Source: Arthrobacter sp. efr-133-TYG-118
GTDB lineage: Bacteria; Actinomycetota; Actinomycetes; Actinomycetales; Micrococcaceae
Assembly: GCF_030209755.1 (NCBI RefSeq)
Contig: NZ_JARVRH010000004.1
Span: 310,001-374,000, forward strand
DNA: 64,000 bases
Reading direction: 5' to 3'
The notes beneath the pieces were generated by a model. That model saw nothing but the letters and a program-made list of their open reading frames with translations, made no database searches and was not told the DNA's origin. The translations under genes were made by a program, and so were the position numbers. Below, in pieces: positions 1 to 8,110 of the stretch (positions within the stretch are counted from its first letter, which is position 1; every line of letters begins with the position of its first letter).

Positions 1-67
1 AGTCGCGGAGCACGACGGCCGGGTACGTGACCGGGGAGCGCAGGATTCGAGTGCAATACGGCTAGGT

Positions 68-312
68 GTGCTTCATGGTCGGAGCCCTCGCTGACGCTCG
101 CAATAATACTCTTGGGTATGGCCATGATTTTCATCAGCCCTGTTCGCGAGTTGCTTGGCTCACTGTGGATCGGATACCCGGCAATAGTATTTGCATTTAG
201 CTTTCTTGGCGCGTCGGCAATTCACCGTCACGATCAGGAAAATCCGGTCAAAGCCGCTACCTTTGGGGCTGCCGTTAGCGCAACTCCGGAATCATTAGCT
301 GCTTTCTCGTAA
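68..312 (+). pseudogene. Broken copy of the small two-helix membrane protein found intact at 2638-2868
   Basis: From the GTG at 68 the sequence follows the intact gene at 2638-2868 closely. One base is missing near position 88, so the original frame hits a TGA right after it. The rest of the copy stays open in another frame and encodes the conserved stretch MAMIFISPVRELLG and the end of the second helix, with a different tail. A TTG at 112 or an ATG at 118 could start a 64-66 residue product, but I see no good ribosome binding site. I read it as a decayed paralogue. A third, more damaged copy is at 7889-8110. Confidence 0.6.
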
Positions 313-319
313 CTAGAGA

Positions 320-544
320 TGGTTGAGTGGCTTTTTCATGCCCTCGTACGGCGCGGAATTCGGTGGCGAAGCGCGCACTCTAGCGTTGGAGACCAGCTGT
401 TCGGGAGCCCAGTCACGCTGAAGCACGCGGCCCCGGTGACCGGCAGCTACACGGAGGTTTCAGTGGGCAGTTGAAAGGGACGACGGCGGGCTCCGCCACA
501 CGGTGAGGCCTGCGCCGATGAACACGGAGATGCCCGCCTTCGAA
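320..544. other. Gene-free stretch
   Basis: About 225 bases with no coding pattern that I can support on either strand. It separates the broken membrane-protein copy from the IS-like repeat that begins at 545. Confidence 0.5.
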
Positions 545-615
545 CACTGAGATTGGCCTTTTTCACACTGATTTTTGGCCAAATGACACTGAGATTCGGT
601 ACATCGCACACGGAG
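545..615 (+). repeat. 71-bp repeat with a second copy at 10508-10578; resembles the end of an insertion sequence
   Basis: This segment aligns without gaps to 10508-10578, with about 65 of 71 positions the same by eye. Inside it the word CACTGAGATT occurs twice, about 42 bases apart. Multiple short direct repeats near the end are typical of IS21-family elements, so this could be a leftover IS end. There is no transposase beside it. In both places it lies about 30 bases upstream of the same small membrane-protein gene, so it may have been copied with the cassette. Confidence 0.55.
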
Positions 616-645
616 AGGCCCTCGCGCGGGCTTATTTTGCTGTTG

Positions 646-795
646 ATGAAATCTCTAACTCTCTCCGCGGCCGCAATGCTCCTGATCGTTGCCATCATTT
701 CATTCGTCAACAATCAGGCCGCTTGGATGCTATCTCCGGCGGCGGCGGGGGCGAGTCTTGCGACGCGGTTTGACTACAGGAAGCAAGCAAAATGA
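646..795 (+). CDS. Small membrane protein (49 aa), cassette gene a
   Basis: The product begins MKSLTLSAAAMLLIVAIISF, a hydrophobic helix, followed by a short second hydrophobic stretch and a basic end (YRKQAK). It is probably an inner-membrane miniprotein. The start at 646 is supported by the paralogue at 10608-10757, which begins at the equivalent ATG and has the same length. Conservation of length and frame between two diverged copies is the main evidence that it is coding. No family was recognised. The next cassette genes, in order, are a secreted protein, a PLDc_N-like protein, a PH-like protein and another small membrane protein. Confidence 0.55.
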   Translation: MKSLTLSAAAMLLIVAIISFVNNQAAWMLSPAAAGASLATRFDYRKQAK

Positions 796-1005
796 CCGCC
801 GAGAACGAGAGTGTGATCCATTGCGAAGCCCATGGTTCGGCAACGACCCCTTTGTCGCACGCTCCGGCCGAAGTGACAACCTCGAATGCGTCATCACTTA
901 TCACCGATGATTATCCCCAGTCCTTGTCGGAAGAGGTGGTGCCAAGGCTCGACATCAATTTCCAGTGAGACCAATTACTGTAGCTTCTAAAGAAAGACAG
1001 CGAAC

Positions 1006-1776
1006 GTGAAAGAAGTAAATGGTTCTATCATTCGAAGAAACCAGTGCAGCACGAGTCGAGGAAGGCTTACTTTTGTTGCTTTGGTTATGGGACTTCTGCT
1101 TATCGGAATCACTCCGATGGCCGTCGCGGCTCCACTGGGCGATACAGCGGAAGGGCTAGGTAGCTCGAACAATCTCACTTCCACGGACGAAGCCAGACTC
1201 CGGGCATCTTTCAATGAATTCGACGTAGGCTCAGCTCAGCAGGACAAGTTGATCAAGAAGTTACGGGCCGGGCAGCCTCTCGACGCGTTTACAGGTGTCG
1301 CACCTGTCCTTATCGAGGATCGGTCAACTCGCACCAAAGCGATGATTATCGAGCGGTTTGCTGATGGTTCGTTCAAGGCACAGAGCGTGGAAAGGCCCTT
1401 GGAAGCGGCCTCCGCAGCTGTCACGCTAAGCGCCGTAATCACGAACTGCAACTACGCGGGCGGTAGCGGCTATGCCGTTTACAGCGGGTGCAGCATTGCG
1501 GCTAACTGGAGCGGAATAATCAACGTTGCGTTTGTTGCCACGTATCAACATGTCAACGGCGGGCCCAGCAGCATCCTCTCCGTCGGAAATTCCACTCAGA
1601 ATTGCGCGGGCGTGAGTTGCTCGTCCCCAACAGTGTGGATTGGCCGAGGAACTTCCATCGGAACCACACCAGCATGGGCCCAAGCGCAATCCAGGGTCCA
1701 GGCAGCATGGGGATCATGGGAAGTATGGGTACAGCTTCAGGTGCGCCCATACACAGCAACAGTGTCACAATCATAG
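1006..1776 (+). CDS. Secreted protein of unknown function
   Basis: The 256-residue product has a basic N-terminus, a hydrophobic core at about residues 21-38 and a likely signal-peptidase site after AVAA near residue 42. The mature part has a charged N-terminal half ending near residue 135, then a Gly/Ser-rich half with four cysteines (NCNY, SGCS, QNCAG, VSCSS) that could form two disulfides outside the cell. The start is a GTG at 1006 preceded by an AAGAAAG-type purine run. It ends three bases before the next ATG (1779). The cassette copy at 10.6-11.6 kb lacks this gene: its flanking bases join directly. I do not recognise the family. Confidence 0.7.
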   Translation: MKEVNGSIIRRNQCSTSRGRLTFVALVMGLLLIGITPMAVAAPLGDTAEGLGSSNNLTSTDEARLRASFNEFDVGSAQQDKLIKKLRAGQPLDAFTGVAPVLIEDRSTRTKAMIIERFADGSFKAQSVERPLEAASAAVTLSAVITNCNYAGGSGYAVYSGCSIAANWSGIINVAFVATYQHVNGGPSSILSVGNSTQNCAGVSCSSPTVWIGRGTSIGTTPAWAQAQSRVQAAWGSWEVWVQLQVRPYTATVSQS

Positions 1777-1778
1777 TC

Positions 1779-2042
1779 ATGGCCCTATCCATGATGCTGA
1801 ACTCAACTGACCCGGTTAACCCAGAGGTCAACTCCTGGGCTACCCCTGTTTTTGGCATCGTCTATGTGGTGTTGGTTGTCGTCGCGCTTGCAGCGCTTAC
1901 CGCCGCAAAGGGGATTCCCACTCCAGTCAAAGTGGCGATTGGAGTCGCGATCTTCGTATTGCCTTTTATAGGCTCAGTTGCCTGGATTATCTACTCACAA
2001 GTGCGGCACAGAGGGCTCGGAAGGACGTACAAAGGATCGTAG
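1779..2042 (+). CDS. Small membrane protein with PLDc_N-like second helix, cassette gene b
   Basis: The product of about 87 residues has two transmembrane helices, the first around VFGIVYVVLVVVALAAL and the second around VAIFVLPFIGSVAWIIYS. The second, with a PFxG...W pattern followed by basic residues, resembles the PLDc_N domain common in small actinobacterial membrane proteins. The exact start is uncertain, since ATGs at 1779, 1791 and 1794 all fit; 1779 is taken because it follows the preceding stop by two bases. A second copy at 10851-11060 is cut short because the Trp codon in the second helix has become TGA. Confidence 0.6.
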   Translation: MALSMMLNSTDPVNPEVNSWATPVFGIVYVVLVVVALAALTAAKGIPTPVKVAIGVAIFVLPFIGSVAWIIYSQVRHRGLGRTYKGS

Positions 2043-2210
2043 ATGCCTTGTTTGAGCGGTAGGTGCAAGTAAGACCTTGGACCTACCGCTCGTCTTTCCT
2101 CGATCGTCAAGCGGTGCGTTCATAGCGTTCAAGTGCAACCGAAGTGATTTCGCGGAATTGGGGCAAGACATGGTGATATCGGAGGCCCGGCTGGCAAGAC
2201 GTCCAGAGTC

Positions 2211-2636
2211 TTGATCTGGGGAATTGTCAGCGCTTCAGTCATCGTGTTGGTCGTGTCAGCCCTGGTCTCGGGCATCCTATTGCCCGGGCTCCTCATGGTC
2301 GCCAGCATCGCTGCCTTGACCTGGCTGATTCTTCGGATGACCGTCTCCATCGCCATAGCTGAGGAGAAAATCGTCCTGCGCTGCGCGCCGTTCTATTCAA
2401 TCGAAGTGTCGATCTCGGACGTTTTGGCCGTAACGACGGCCGAGAATACATCCCTGTCTGACGGATATGGTTTCCGGCTCATGGGCAAGGGCACCCGAGG
2501 ACTGTTGGCGGGAGGGCCTGCGGTCGCTTTGGAAACGAAGACCCGCCGGTGGATCGTCTCAACCGCCCATCCCGAAGAGGTTGTATCAACAATCCAGGAT
2601 CAAATTGCAGGTAACCCGTGGCATAAGGAGCCGTGA
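2211..2636 (+). CDS. Membrane protein with PH-like soluble domain, cassette gene c
   Basis: The 141-residue product has two hydrophobic helices (residues about 1-45) and then a soluble domain with the layout of bacterial PH-like domains: a strand IVLRCAPFYSIEVSISDV, a loop with GYGFRLMGKGTRG, a strand VALETKTRRWIVST, and a final helix HPEEVVSTIQDQI. The start is a TTG at 2211 without a clear ribosome binding site, so a later GTG is possible. The gene is followed after one base by the next ATG, which has its own AAGGAG, so the two are probably co-transcribed. A paralogue lies at 11224-11604. Confidence 0.6.
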   Translation: MIWGIVSASVIVLVVSALVSGILLPGLLMVASIAALTWLILRMTVSIAIAEEKIVLRCAPFYSIEVSISDVLAVTTAENTSLSDGYGFRLMGKGTRGLLAGGPAVALETKTRRWIVSTAHPEEVVSTIQDQIAGNPWHKEP

Positions 2637-2637
2637 A

Positions 2638-2868
2638 ATGATCACCGCAGAACAAGCCCGACATGTGATGCTTCATGGTTGGAGCGGCTTGCTGACTCTC
2701 GCAATAGCACTCTTGGGCGTGGCCATGATTTTCATCAGCCCTCTTCGCGAGTTGCTTGGCCCGCTGTGGACCGGATATCCAGCAATAGCGTTTGGGTACA
2801 TCTTTCTTGGGGTCCCGGCGATTCACCGCCACCGCTTAAGAAAAGCCGGTCAGGGCCGCGCTCTTTAG
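2638..2868 (+). CDS. Small two-helix membrane protein, cassette gene d (intact copy)
   Basis: The 76-residue product begins MITAEQARHVMLHGW and has two hydrophobic helices (LLTLAIALLGVAMIFI and AIAFGYIFLGVPAI) and a basic tail (HRHRLRKAGQG). An AAGGAG lies seven bases before the ATG and the gene begins one base after the stop of the PH-like protein gene. It is the only intact member of a family with broken copies at 68-312 and 7889-8110. The family and function are unknown to me. Being membrane-bound and repeatedly duplicated next to secreted proteins, an immunity role is possible, but that is speculation. Confidence 0.6.
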   Translation: MITAEQARHVMLHGWSGLLTLAIALLGVAMIFISPLRELLGPLWTGYPAIAFGYIFLGVPAIHRHRLRKAGQGRAL

Positions 2869-3025
2869 GGGTTGTGGGTAGCGCAACTCCAGAGTCGATT
2901 GCTGGCTACGCGCTTAGGCATGGTGAGTCCGCACGGCCTTCGGGCGGGGTTCTCTTCCAGAAGTTTCGTGGCCTGTTTGTCCGGCCAGCCGGGCCGGAAT
3001 CCAAGCGACAGCCGCGGGCCTCGTG

Positions 3026-3178
3026 ATGTTCTTCGTCTTCAGCCTCAACGAGGGATTCCCTTATTTCCGCCTTGGAACAAACACGCGGAGCAGCACTCGT
3101 TCCCTGAATATCCTCCACCAAGTCCCCGAGGCTTATCTCCACTCCCTGTGAGAAGAGTTGGTGCCGGGGCTCGAGGGC
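3026..3178 (+). pseudogene. Gene remnant within a 347-base stretch without a clear gene
   Basis: Between 2869 and 3215 nothing convincing is intact. From the ATG at 3026 a short reading frame runs 41 codons to a TGA at 3149, and in-frame coding-like sequence (EELVPGLEGKYKRDQ) continues after the stop. The segment at about 3131-3178 is similar to 905-953 and to 10786-10828, so it is another leftover of the duplicated cassettes. Confidence 0.35.
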
Positions 3179-3215
3179 AAATACAAGCGAGATCAACAAC
3201 GGTCCAAGTGACCGA

Positions 3216-4202
3216 TCAGTTCGCCAGGACGCTCAGCGGATTGGCGCCCCGGAGCTGCCCGCGTTCGATCAACCAGATGATGGATTCCAGCACAGCTTGT
3301 TCGGGCTCGTACCGGGGAGCGTAGCCCAACAGGGACTTGGCCTTCTCGATCGTGAAGCAATGGCTGCGGTAGAGGTGGCCCCAGCTCGACTCGGCGTACT
3401 CCGGTGTGGTCGATGCGCGGAAGTGTTCCCACGTGACCGTCTCCAACGTTGCGGACTGGCCGAACCAGCCGGCGGCGATGTCGGCGTATCCGCGAACGGT
3501 GAGCGCAGTGGGGGCGACGATGTTGAAGTCCTCGCCGGCCGCCGCGTCGCGATTCTGGATGGCTTTCTCGAACGCCTGCGCGACGTCGTCCGCGTGCACG
3601 TGGTGCATCAGTTCGGCGCCGCTTCCGGGGATTTGCAGCGGCTCGCCGGCAGAGAGTGTGTACCAGACGGCGGGGTCGAGGTTCCCGAGCGGACCGATCG
3701 GGTGCCAACCGGGCCCGACGATATGGCCAGGGTGCACGGACGTGGTGACCAGACCGCCGTCGTCGGTCTCTTCTTTCAGCATCCGCGCGATCCGGTTCTT
3801 CTGGATGCCGTACTCGCCGAACGGGGCTGCCGCCGATCCGGAACCCTCGGCGATCGGCAGCTTGAGGCTCTGGCCGTACCGCCACACCGAGCCGCAGTGC
3901 AGCAGATGCCCGGCCTCCCCACGGAGCCGGTTGACGAGCAAGCTCGCCGATTCGAACGTGAAACAGACCAGATCGACGACGACGTCGGCCTGCAGTGCCG
4001 CGACCCTGTCACCGAACGTGCCGTCCCGGTCTTCCTGCTGCCGGTCGGCGACGACCTGACGCACCTGCTGCCACTCGGGCGCCTCGCCATAGCTTTTGTG
4101 GGTGCCACGGCTGATGTTGATGACTTCATGACCGGCGCGCACCAGCCGGGGGACGAGGAAGGATCCGATGTGACCGCTGCCGCCGATAACGATGACCTTC
4201 AT
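3216..4202 (-). CDS. NAD(P)-dependent epimerase/dehydratase (extended SDR family)
   Basis: The 328-residue product starts MKVIVIGGSGHIGSFLVPRL, the Rossmann GxxGxxG cofactor motif, and carries YGIQK near residue 150 as the YxxxK catalytic pair, with an upstream SVW serine. Typical extended-SDR features follow (HPGHIVGPGW and a HVHADDVAQAF segment). This places it among atypical or extended short-chain dehydrogenases acting on nucleotide sugars or related carbonyl substrates; the substrate cannot be read. Its ATG overlaps the stop of the upstream regulator gene by four bases (ATGA), so the two form one translationally coupled operon and the regulator may control it. Confidence 0.85.
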   Translation of the reverse strand: MKVIVIGGSGHIGSFLVPRLVRAGHEVINISRGTHKSYGEAPEWQQVRQVVADRQQEDRDGTFGDRVAALQADVVVDLVCFTFESASLLVNRLRGEAGHLLHCGSVWRYGQSLKLPIAEGSGSAAAPFGEYGIQKNRIARMLKEETDDGGLVTTSVHPGHIVGPGWHPIGPLGNLDPAVWYTLSAGEPLQIPGSGAELMHHVHADDVAQAFEKAIQNRDAAAGEDFNIVAPTALTVRGYADIAAGWFGQSATLETVTWEHFRASTTPEYAESSWGHLYRSHCFTIEKAKSLLGYAPRYEPEQAVLESIIWLIERGQLRGANPLSVLAN

Positions 4203-5152
4203 TGCTCTCCAGTGCTTCGTGATGATTTAGCTGTGAGTGTTTGGTTCTGGGCGACTGTTTGGTTCTGGTCTGCATGAACGGACGACGGCGGCGCGAGCCT
4301 TCGTCCGGCGAGCTGGTCGTTGGTGGCGGCCCAGCTGGCGAGGAGTGCAAACTTCTCCGCGGATTCGCTCCCCTCCTCGACGCTATAGATCCCGATCCAT
4401 AACCCCTTCTCCCCCGGCATCTCAAACACGTCGTAGGTAACGTCGACGACACCCACCACCGGGTGCTTGAACAGCTTCCGGCCGGTGCGGTGTTCGTGCA
4501 CGTCACGCTCAGCCCAGTTCGAACGGAACTCCGGGCTGCGGGTAGAGAGCTCCCCGATCAAGGCGGTCAGCTCGGCATTCAGCGGATCGCGTCCTGCTTC
4601 CATGCGGAGCATTGCTGCTGTCATCTGCCTGGCCAGCGGCCAGTCCACGTAATAGTCCTTCGCCCGGGGGTCCAGGAAGATAAACCTCGCGAGGTTGGGA
4701 CTGTCGGATTCGAACTGCGGCGAGTACAGCGCCCGCCCCATGAGGTTCGAGGCGACGAGGTCATGTTGGCGGTTCCACACCACGGCCGGAACACTCATGC
4801 TGTCCAAAATCCGTTGCACCGATTCGCGCACTACCGGCTTCTTCTGCCCGGTCCTGGCGGCGGCGGGCGCCGTGGCGGTGCGGGCGAGTCCGAAAAGGTA
4901 CTCCCGTTCGAGCTCGTTGAGCTGCAGGGCATTGGCGAGGGCGTTCAGTACATGCTCTGACACCCCGCGGAGGTTCCCCCGCTCAAGGCGGGTGTAATAG
5001 TCGAGGCTAACCCCTGCAAGCATGGCCACTTCTGAACGTCGGAGGCCGGGTACGCGGCGCTGCCCGCCGAAGTCCTGCAGATCGGTCTGGGACGGGGTGA
5101 TGTTGGCACGGCGGGACATCAGAAACGCCCGCACTTCATCTTTCGAACTCAT
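4199..5152 (-). CDS. Helix-turn-helix transcriptional regulator (XRE/MmyB-like ligand domain)
   Basis: The product of about 317 residues has an N-terminal helix-turn-helix of the Cro/CI type (residues about 30-80, with RRSEVAMLAGVSLDYYTRLE) followed by the MmyB-like domain (about 105-270, with PAVVWNRQHDLVASN and the later HPVVGVVDVTYDVFE). In this family the second domain is thought to bind a small ligand, possibly a fatty acid. I start it at the ATG at 5152; the frame is open upstream, but that part is Pro/Gly-rich and does not look like protein. It is divergent from the MFS exporter at 5349, a common layout for a local repressor, and coupled to the epimerase gene downstream. Confidence 0.85.
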   Translation of the reverse strand: MSSKDEVRAFLMSRRANITPSQTDLQDFGGQRRVPGLRRSEVAMLAGVSLDYYTRLERGNLRGVSEHVLNALANALQLNELEREYLFGLARTATAPAAARTGQKKPVVRESVQRILDSMSVPAVVWNRQHDLVASNLMGRALYSPQFESDSPNLARFIFLDPRAKDYYVDWPLARQMTAAMLRMEAGRDPLNAELTALIGELSTRSPEFRSNWAERDVHEHRTGRKLFKHPVVGVVDVTYDVFEMPGEKGLWIGIYSVEEGSESAEKFALLASWAATNDQLAGRRLAPPSSVHADQNQTVAQNQTLTAKSSRSTGEQ

Positions 5153-5196
5153 ACCTTCCACGGTAGGGCTTGGACTGGCAACAGTGGGAGGCCCTG

Positions 5197-5218
5197 CCGG
5201 GGCCCCTTTTGGGCCCGG
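5197..5218. promoter_or_regulatory. Inverted repeat in the divergent regulator/exporter intergenic region
   Basis: Between the divergent starts at 5152 and 5349 lies a GC-rich inverted repeat, CCGGGGCCCC then TTTT then GGGCCCGG. It may be an operator for the neighbouring HTH regulator or a hairpin in the exporter leader. The evidence is position and symmetry only. Confidence 0.3.
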
Positions 5219-5348
5219 GTGAGGGGTTCTAAGGGGGCCTCTCAGTGTGCGCTTCGACTCCGATACCGTGAATTCGCCCCCCTCCCCCATCCCCAGCACG
5301 CCTCAGGCGTTGCCTTCTGTGTTCCCCAAGAAAGTGGTGCCTCAAAGC

Positions 5349-6623
5349 ATGTCAACAGATCTCAAAGCGGCCAGGTTGAAAAGCGCCGTGCGTTCACGCG
5401 GCGGACTGCCGCCGGTGGTGTTCGTTCTCACCGCCGGAACATTCCTGATGCAGACAACCGAGTTCTTCATCGCGGGTTTGCTGCCCGAACTCGCCAGCGA
5501 CCTCCGGGTCAGTGTTCCGCACGCGGGCCTCCTCATCACCATCTTCGCCGTCGGGATGATCATCGGATCGCCGGCGATGATCATCCTGACCCTGCGCCTC
5601 CAGCGTCGGCTCACCCTGATGCTCTCGCTCCTGCTGTTCGCGGTCGGTCATGTCCTGGTCGCCGTCAGCCCGAGCTTCGAAGTCATCTTCGCGGCCCGTT
5701 TTGTCACAGCCTGTGCCACCGGCGCCTTCTGGTCCGTCGCCGTCGTGGTGGCGACCCGAGCGGCTGGCCCCGCGGCCGGATCGCGCGCGCTCGGCGTCGT
5801 CATGGGTGGAGGAAGCCTGGCGACAGTGGTTGGCGTCCCACTCGGGGCGTTCGCGGGCCAGATCGCCGGCTGGCGGGCTCCTTTCTGGGCCTTGGCCATC
5901 CTCGCGGCCGCTGCCGCGGTGTTTATCGTCCGCTTCGTCCCGCACGAAGAGCCCACCGGGGCGACTCCGTCCCTGAGGTCGGAGTTCGCGGCGCTCCGGT
6001 CCGGACGATTGTGGCTGGCGCTGGCCTCCTGTGCCTTGATCATGGGAGGCGTCCTGGCGACCTACAGCTATATTGCGCCCTTGCTGACGGACCGGGCCGG
6101 CGTCCCGGCTGCGATGCTGCCGTGGGTGCTGTGCTGCTTCGGCGTGGGCGCGCTCCTGGGCAACTACACGGGAGGGAGGCTTGGAGACCACCGGCCGTAC
6201 GCCACCACCATCACAGCTTCCGTCGCGGCCACGGTTTTCCTGCTCGCATTGTGCGTGTTTTCGGAGCAGGCCCTGCCTGTCGTCATCCTGATCACCCTGG
6301 CAGGCTTTGCGGGGTTCGTGGTGAATCCCGTGGCGTTCGCGCTGGCGGTCAAGTTCGCCGGGAAGGCCCCGACGCTTGCGTCCGCGCTGACCACAGCTTC
6401 ATTCAACTTCGGCATTGCCGCCGGCTCGTGGGCGGCGGGCCTGGCCCTCAGCTCCGCGGCAGGAGAAACCGGGCCACCGGCAGTCGGAGCGGCGATCGCA
6501 GCCCTGACTATCGTCTCGCTCGGTATGCTGGCGGCGAGGCAGCGCCGAGCATCGCGGGCGAGCGCGAACCCTGGCGAGGAGCCATCCGAGGAATCCCGCG
6601 AGTGCGTTGGCTCGTCGCTGTAA
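5349..6623 (+). CDS. MFS transporter, DHA1-type drug/sugar exporter
   Basis: The product of about 424 residues has the hydrophobic pattern of a 12-helix major facilitator. The first helix contains FVLTAGTFLMQTTEFFIAG, and the helix 4-5 region has RFVTACATGAFWSVAV and a Gly-rich stretch (VVMGGGSLATVVGVPLG), as in AraJ/YdhP-like DHA1 exporters. The C-terminal half begins after a short loop near residue 210. I take the ATG at 5349, because an in-frame GTG at 5247 would add a proline-rich leader unlikely in this family. It is probably controlled by the divergent MmyB-like regulator. The substrate is unknown. Confidence 0.85.
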   Translation: MSTDLKAARLKSAVRSRGGLPPVVFVLTAGTFLMQTTEFFIAGLLPELASDLRVSVPHAGLLITIFAVGMIIGSPAMIILTLRLQRRLTLMLSLLLFAVGHVLVAVSPSFEVIFAARFVTACATGAFWSVAVVVATRAAGPAAGSRALGVVMGGGSLATVVGVPLGAFAGQIAGWRAPFWALAILAAAAAVFIVRFVPHEEPTGATPSLRSEFAALRSGRLWLALASCALIMGGVLATYSYIAPLLTDRAGVPAAMLPWVLCCFGVGALLGNYTGGRLGDHRPYATTITASVAATVFLLALCVFSEQALPVVILITLAGFAGFVVNPVAFALAVKFAGKAPTLASALTTASFNFGIAAGSWAAGLALSSAAGETGPPAVGAAIAALTIVSLGMLAARQRRASRASANPGEEPSEESRECVGSSL

Positions 6624-6635
6624 ACCTGGAACCGT

Positions 6636-6824
6636 TCAGAATGTGGACGTGTGGACCTCGATGAGGCCGCTCGCTGCAATTTCCCGGAGTTTGTAGATCC
6701 CACGGACTACGGCGTCCTGGTCGTGGAAGGGGCCGGACACCGCGAGCTCCGTGCCGAACTCGTCAACCAGCCTGACCCTGCAGCTGCCTCCGTTGTCAGT
6801 GAACACTTCAAAGTGTCCGGCCAT
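6636..6824 (-). CDS. YegP-like DUF1508 protein
   Basis: The 62-residue product reads MAGHFEVFTDNGGSCRVRLV, then a FGTELAVSGPF strand and GIYKLREIAASGLIEV. This is the compact beta-beta-beta-alpha pattern of the YegP/DUF1508 family, with FEVF and the paired strands conserved, though it is only a single repeat. A GGGGAGGA sits about eight bases before the ATG. The ATG shares one base with the stop of the gene upstream (TGATG), so the two are coupled. Its function in the cell is not known. Confidence 0.65.
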   Translation of the reverse strand: MAGHFEVFTDNGGSCRVRLVDEFGTELAVSGPFHDQDAVVRGIYKLREIAASGLIEVHTSTF

Positions 6825-7162
6825 CAGAACAATCCTCCCCGATGATGTGCGGGAAGACGTTGGGGCAGTCGGCGAACTCCGGACCCCGGGCTATGGCTAA
6901 GTGGTGGTTGTTTTCCTGGTTCGCGGCGCCGCTGCAGTTCGACCGTCACGAGATCCAGCAGCGCCTGGGCTGGTTCGGACAGGTGGTGGGTAGCGGCCGG
7001 ATGGCCTAGTTCATCGCAGTGCAGAAGCACTCGGCGGATGCGTTCCAATTCGCGGGAGGGCACAAGCGGCCATCTCCGAAACAGTTGTTGGACCGCACTT
7101 TGCCGGGAGAGGGAACCACCCGGACCATGAAGGTGGGTCGGTGTGGGGCGGATCGGTGCCAT
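6824..7162 (-). CDS. Small protein of unknown function, coupled to the YegP-like gene
   Basis: The 112-residue product is mostly polar, with a likely helical centre (about residues 33-78, including RELERIRRVLLHCDELG and ALLDLVTVELQRRRE). It has no signal peptide or membrane segment. The start at 7162 is strongly supported by a GAGGAG seven bases upstream. The stop overlaps the next start as TGATG. I do not recognise the family. Confidence 0.5.
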   Translation of the reverse strand: MAPIRPTPTHLHGPGGSLSRQSAVQQLFRRWPLVPSRELERIRRVLLHCDELGHPAATHHLSEPAQALLDLVTVELQRRREPGKQPPLSHSPGSGVRRLPQRLPAHHRGGLF

Positions 7163-7419
7163 GGCTGACTCCTCGGACTACGTCGGGGAAGCCAGCTGCT
7201 TGACTGAATCCAGCATATAGAAAGTGAGATGCGTCACGCCAATCAATTCCGCCAGATGACGCCGCTCCGAGAGGCAGGGGGGAGCCGATCGCCGCAGACA
7301 TCCTGCGCCCGTCTCGCACCGCACTTCGAGGAACGGCCGGATTGTGGGGCACTGACGCCGTGGTTCAGATGTACGACGCCGCCCGGCACCCGAGCGGTGG
7401 CGTTCCGTCCCTGCCTGGT
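7163..7419. other. Gene-free stretch
   Basis: About 257 bases between two minus-strand genes. It should hold the promoter of the 112-residue protein gene, but I can point to no convincing -35/-10 pair. Confidence 0.4.
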
Positions 7420-7806
7420 TCAGTCGCGGAGCCTCACAATTTTCGTCCGAGGCCACGCCAATCCGCCAATAACAGCTGCGGCACCCGCCGAAACAAGGTC
7501 CGTCCACCACGGCCACCTTGAATCCGATGCCGAAGCCAAGGCCATAAAGATCAGCAAAGTCGAAACCCCGGCTATACCGGCGGCCGCGGCCTTTTCATGG
7601 TCACGCCGAATCCTGGTCAGGCGACACACCCAAAAGGTCAATACGGCAATGACGCAACCGGAGACGGCACCCACCATCGCGCCGCCGAGCCCGCTGAGTA
7701 TCGCCACCCCGGGGCCGCCGGGCCCGCTCAACAGAAGAACCACCAACACATAGGCGCATCCGAATCCTGCCCCGAATAATAATCCCCTGGTTACTGATCT
7801 GTTCAA
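7420..7806 (-). CDS. Small membrane protein with four predicted helices
   Basis: The 128-residue product has hydrophobic segments at about residues 8-26 (LLFGAGFGCAYVLVVLLLS), 30-60 (Gly-rich, VAILSGLGGAMVGAVSG and following), 75-92 and 100-118, with an arginine-rich loop (CRLTRIRRDHEK) between the second and third. The start is a TTG at 7806 preceded at close spacing by GGAGGAACG, which is a good site. No family was recognised. Confidence 0.6.
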   Translation of the reverse strand: MNRSVTRGLLFGAGFGCAYVLVVLLLSGPGGPGVAILSGLGGAMVGAVSGCVIAVLTFWVCRLTRIRRDHEKAAAAGIAGVSTLLIFMALASASDSRWPWWTDLVSAGAAAVIGGLAWPRTKIVRLRD

Positions 7807-7888
7807 CGTTCCTCCGTCGCTGGCGAGCGTTCAGAATGCCGCAAACACCCAATGTCTATTGCCTCCACGGTGGCATAGGAGCCGCGAA

Positions 7889-8110
7889 ATGATCACCGCA
7901 GAGCCATGTGATGCTTCACGGCTGGAGCGGCTTGCTGACGCTTGCAATCGCACTCTTGGGTGTTGCCATGATTTTTATTAGCCACCTTCGCGAGTTGCTT
8001 GGACAGCTGTGGACCGGATAGCCGGTCATCGCGTTTGAGTACATCTTTGTTGGGGTCCCGGCGATTCACCGTCACCGCTCAGGAAAAGCCGGTCAAGGCC
8101 GCTCTCCGTG
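7889..8110 (+). pseudogene. Decayed third copy of the small membrane-protein gene d
   Basis: From the ATG at 7889 the DNA follows the intact gene at 2638-2868, including the ribosome binding region. Eight bases are missing after the fifth codon, which breaks the frame, and a GGATAG stop has replaced the GGATAT of the second helix at about 8018. Further on, the basic tail HRHR is still readable in a shifted frame. It cannot make the family protein. Confidence 0.7.

Noticed and set aside
3297..4277. Plus-strand frame antisense to the epimerase
   Set aside because: The minus strand has the Rossmann motif and catalytic residues, and the plus frame has no start signal.
5394..6191. Minus-strand frame antisense to the MFS gene
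   Set aside because: The predicted protein is low-complexity, rich in Arg, Gly, Asp and Gln, and opposite clear transmembrane helices.
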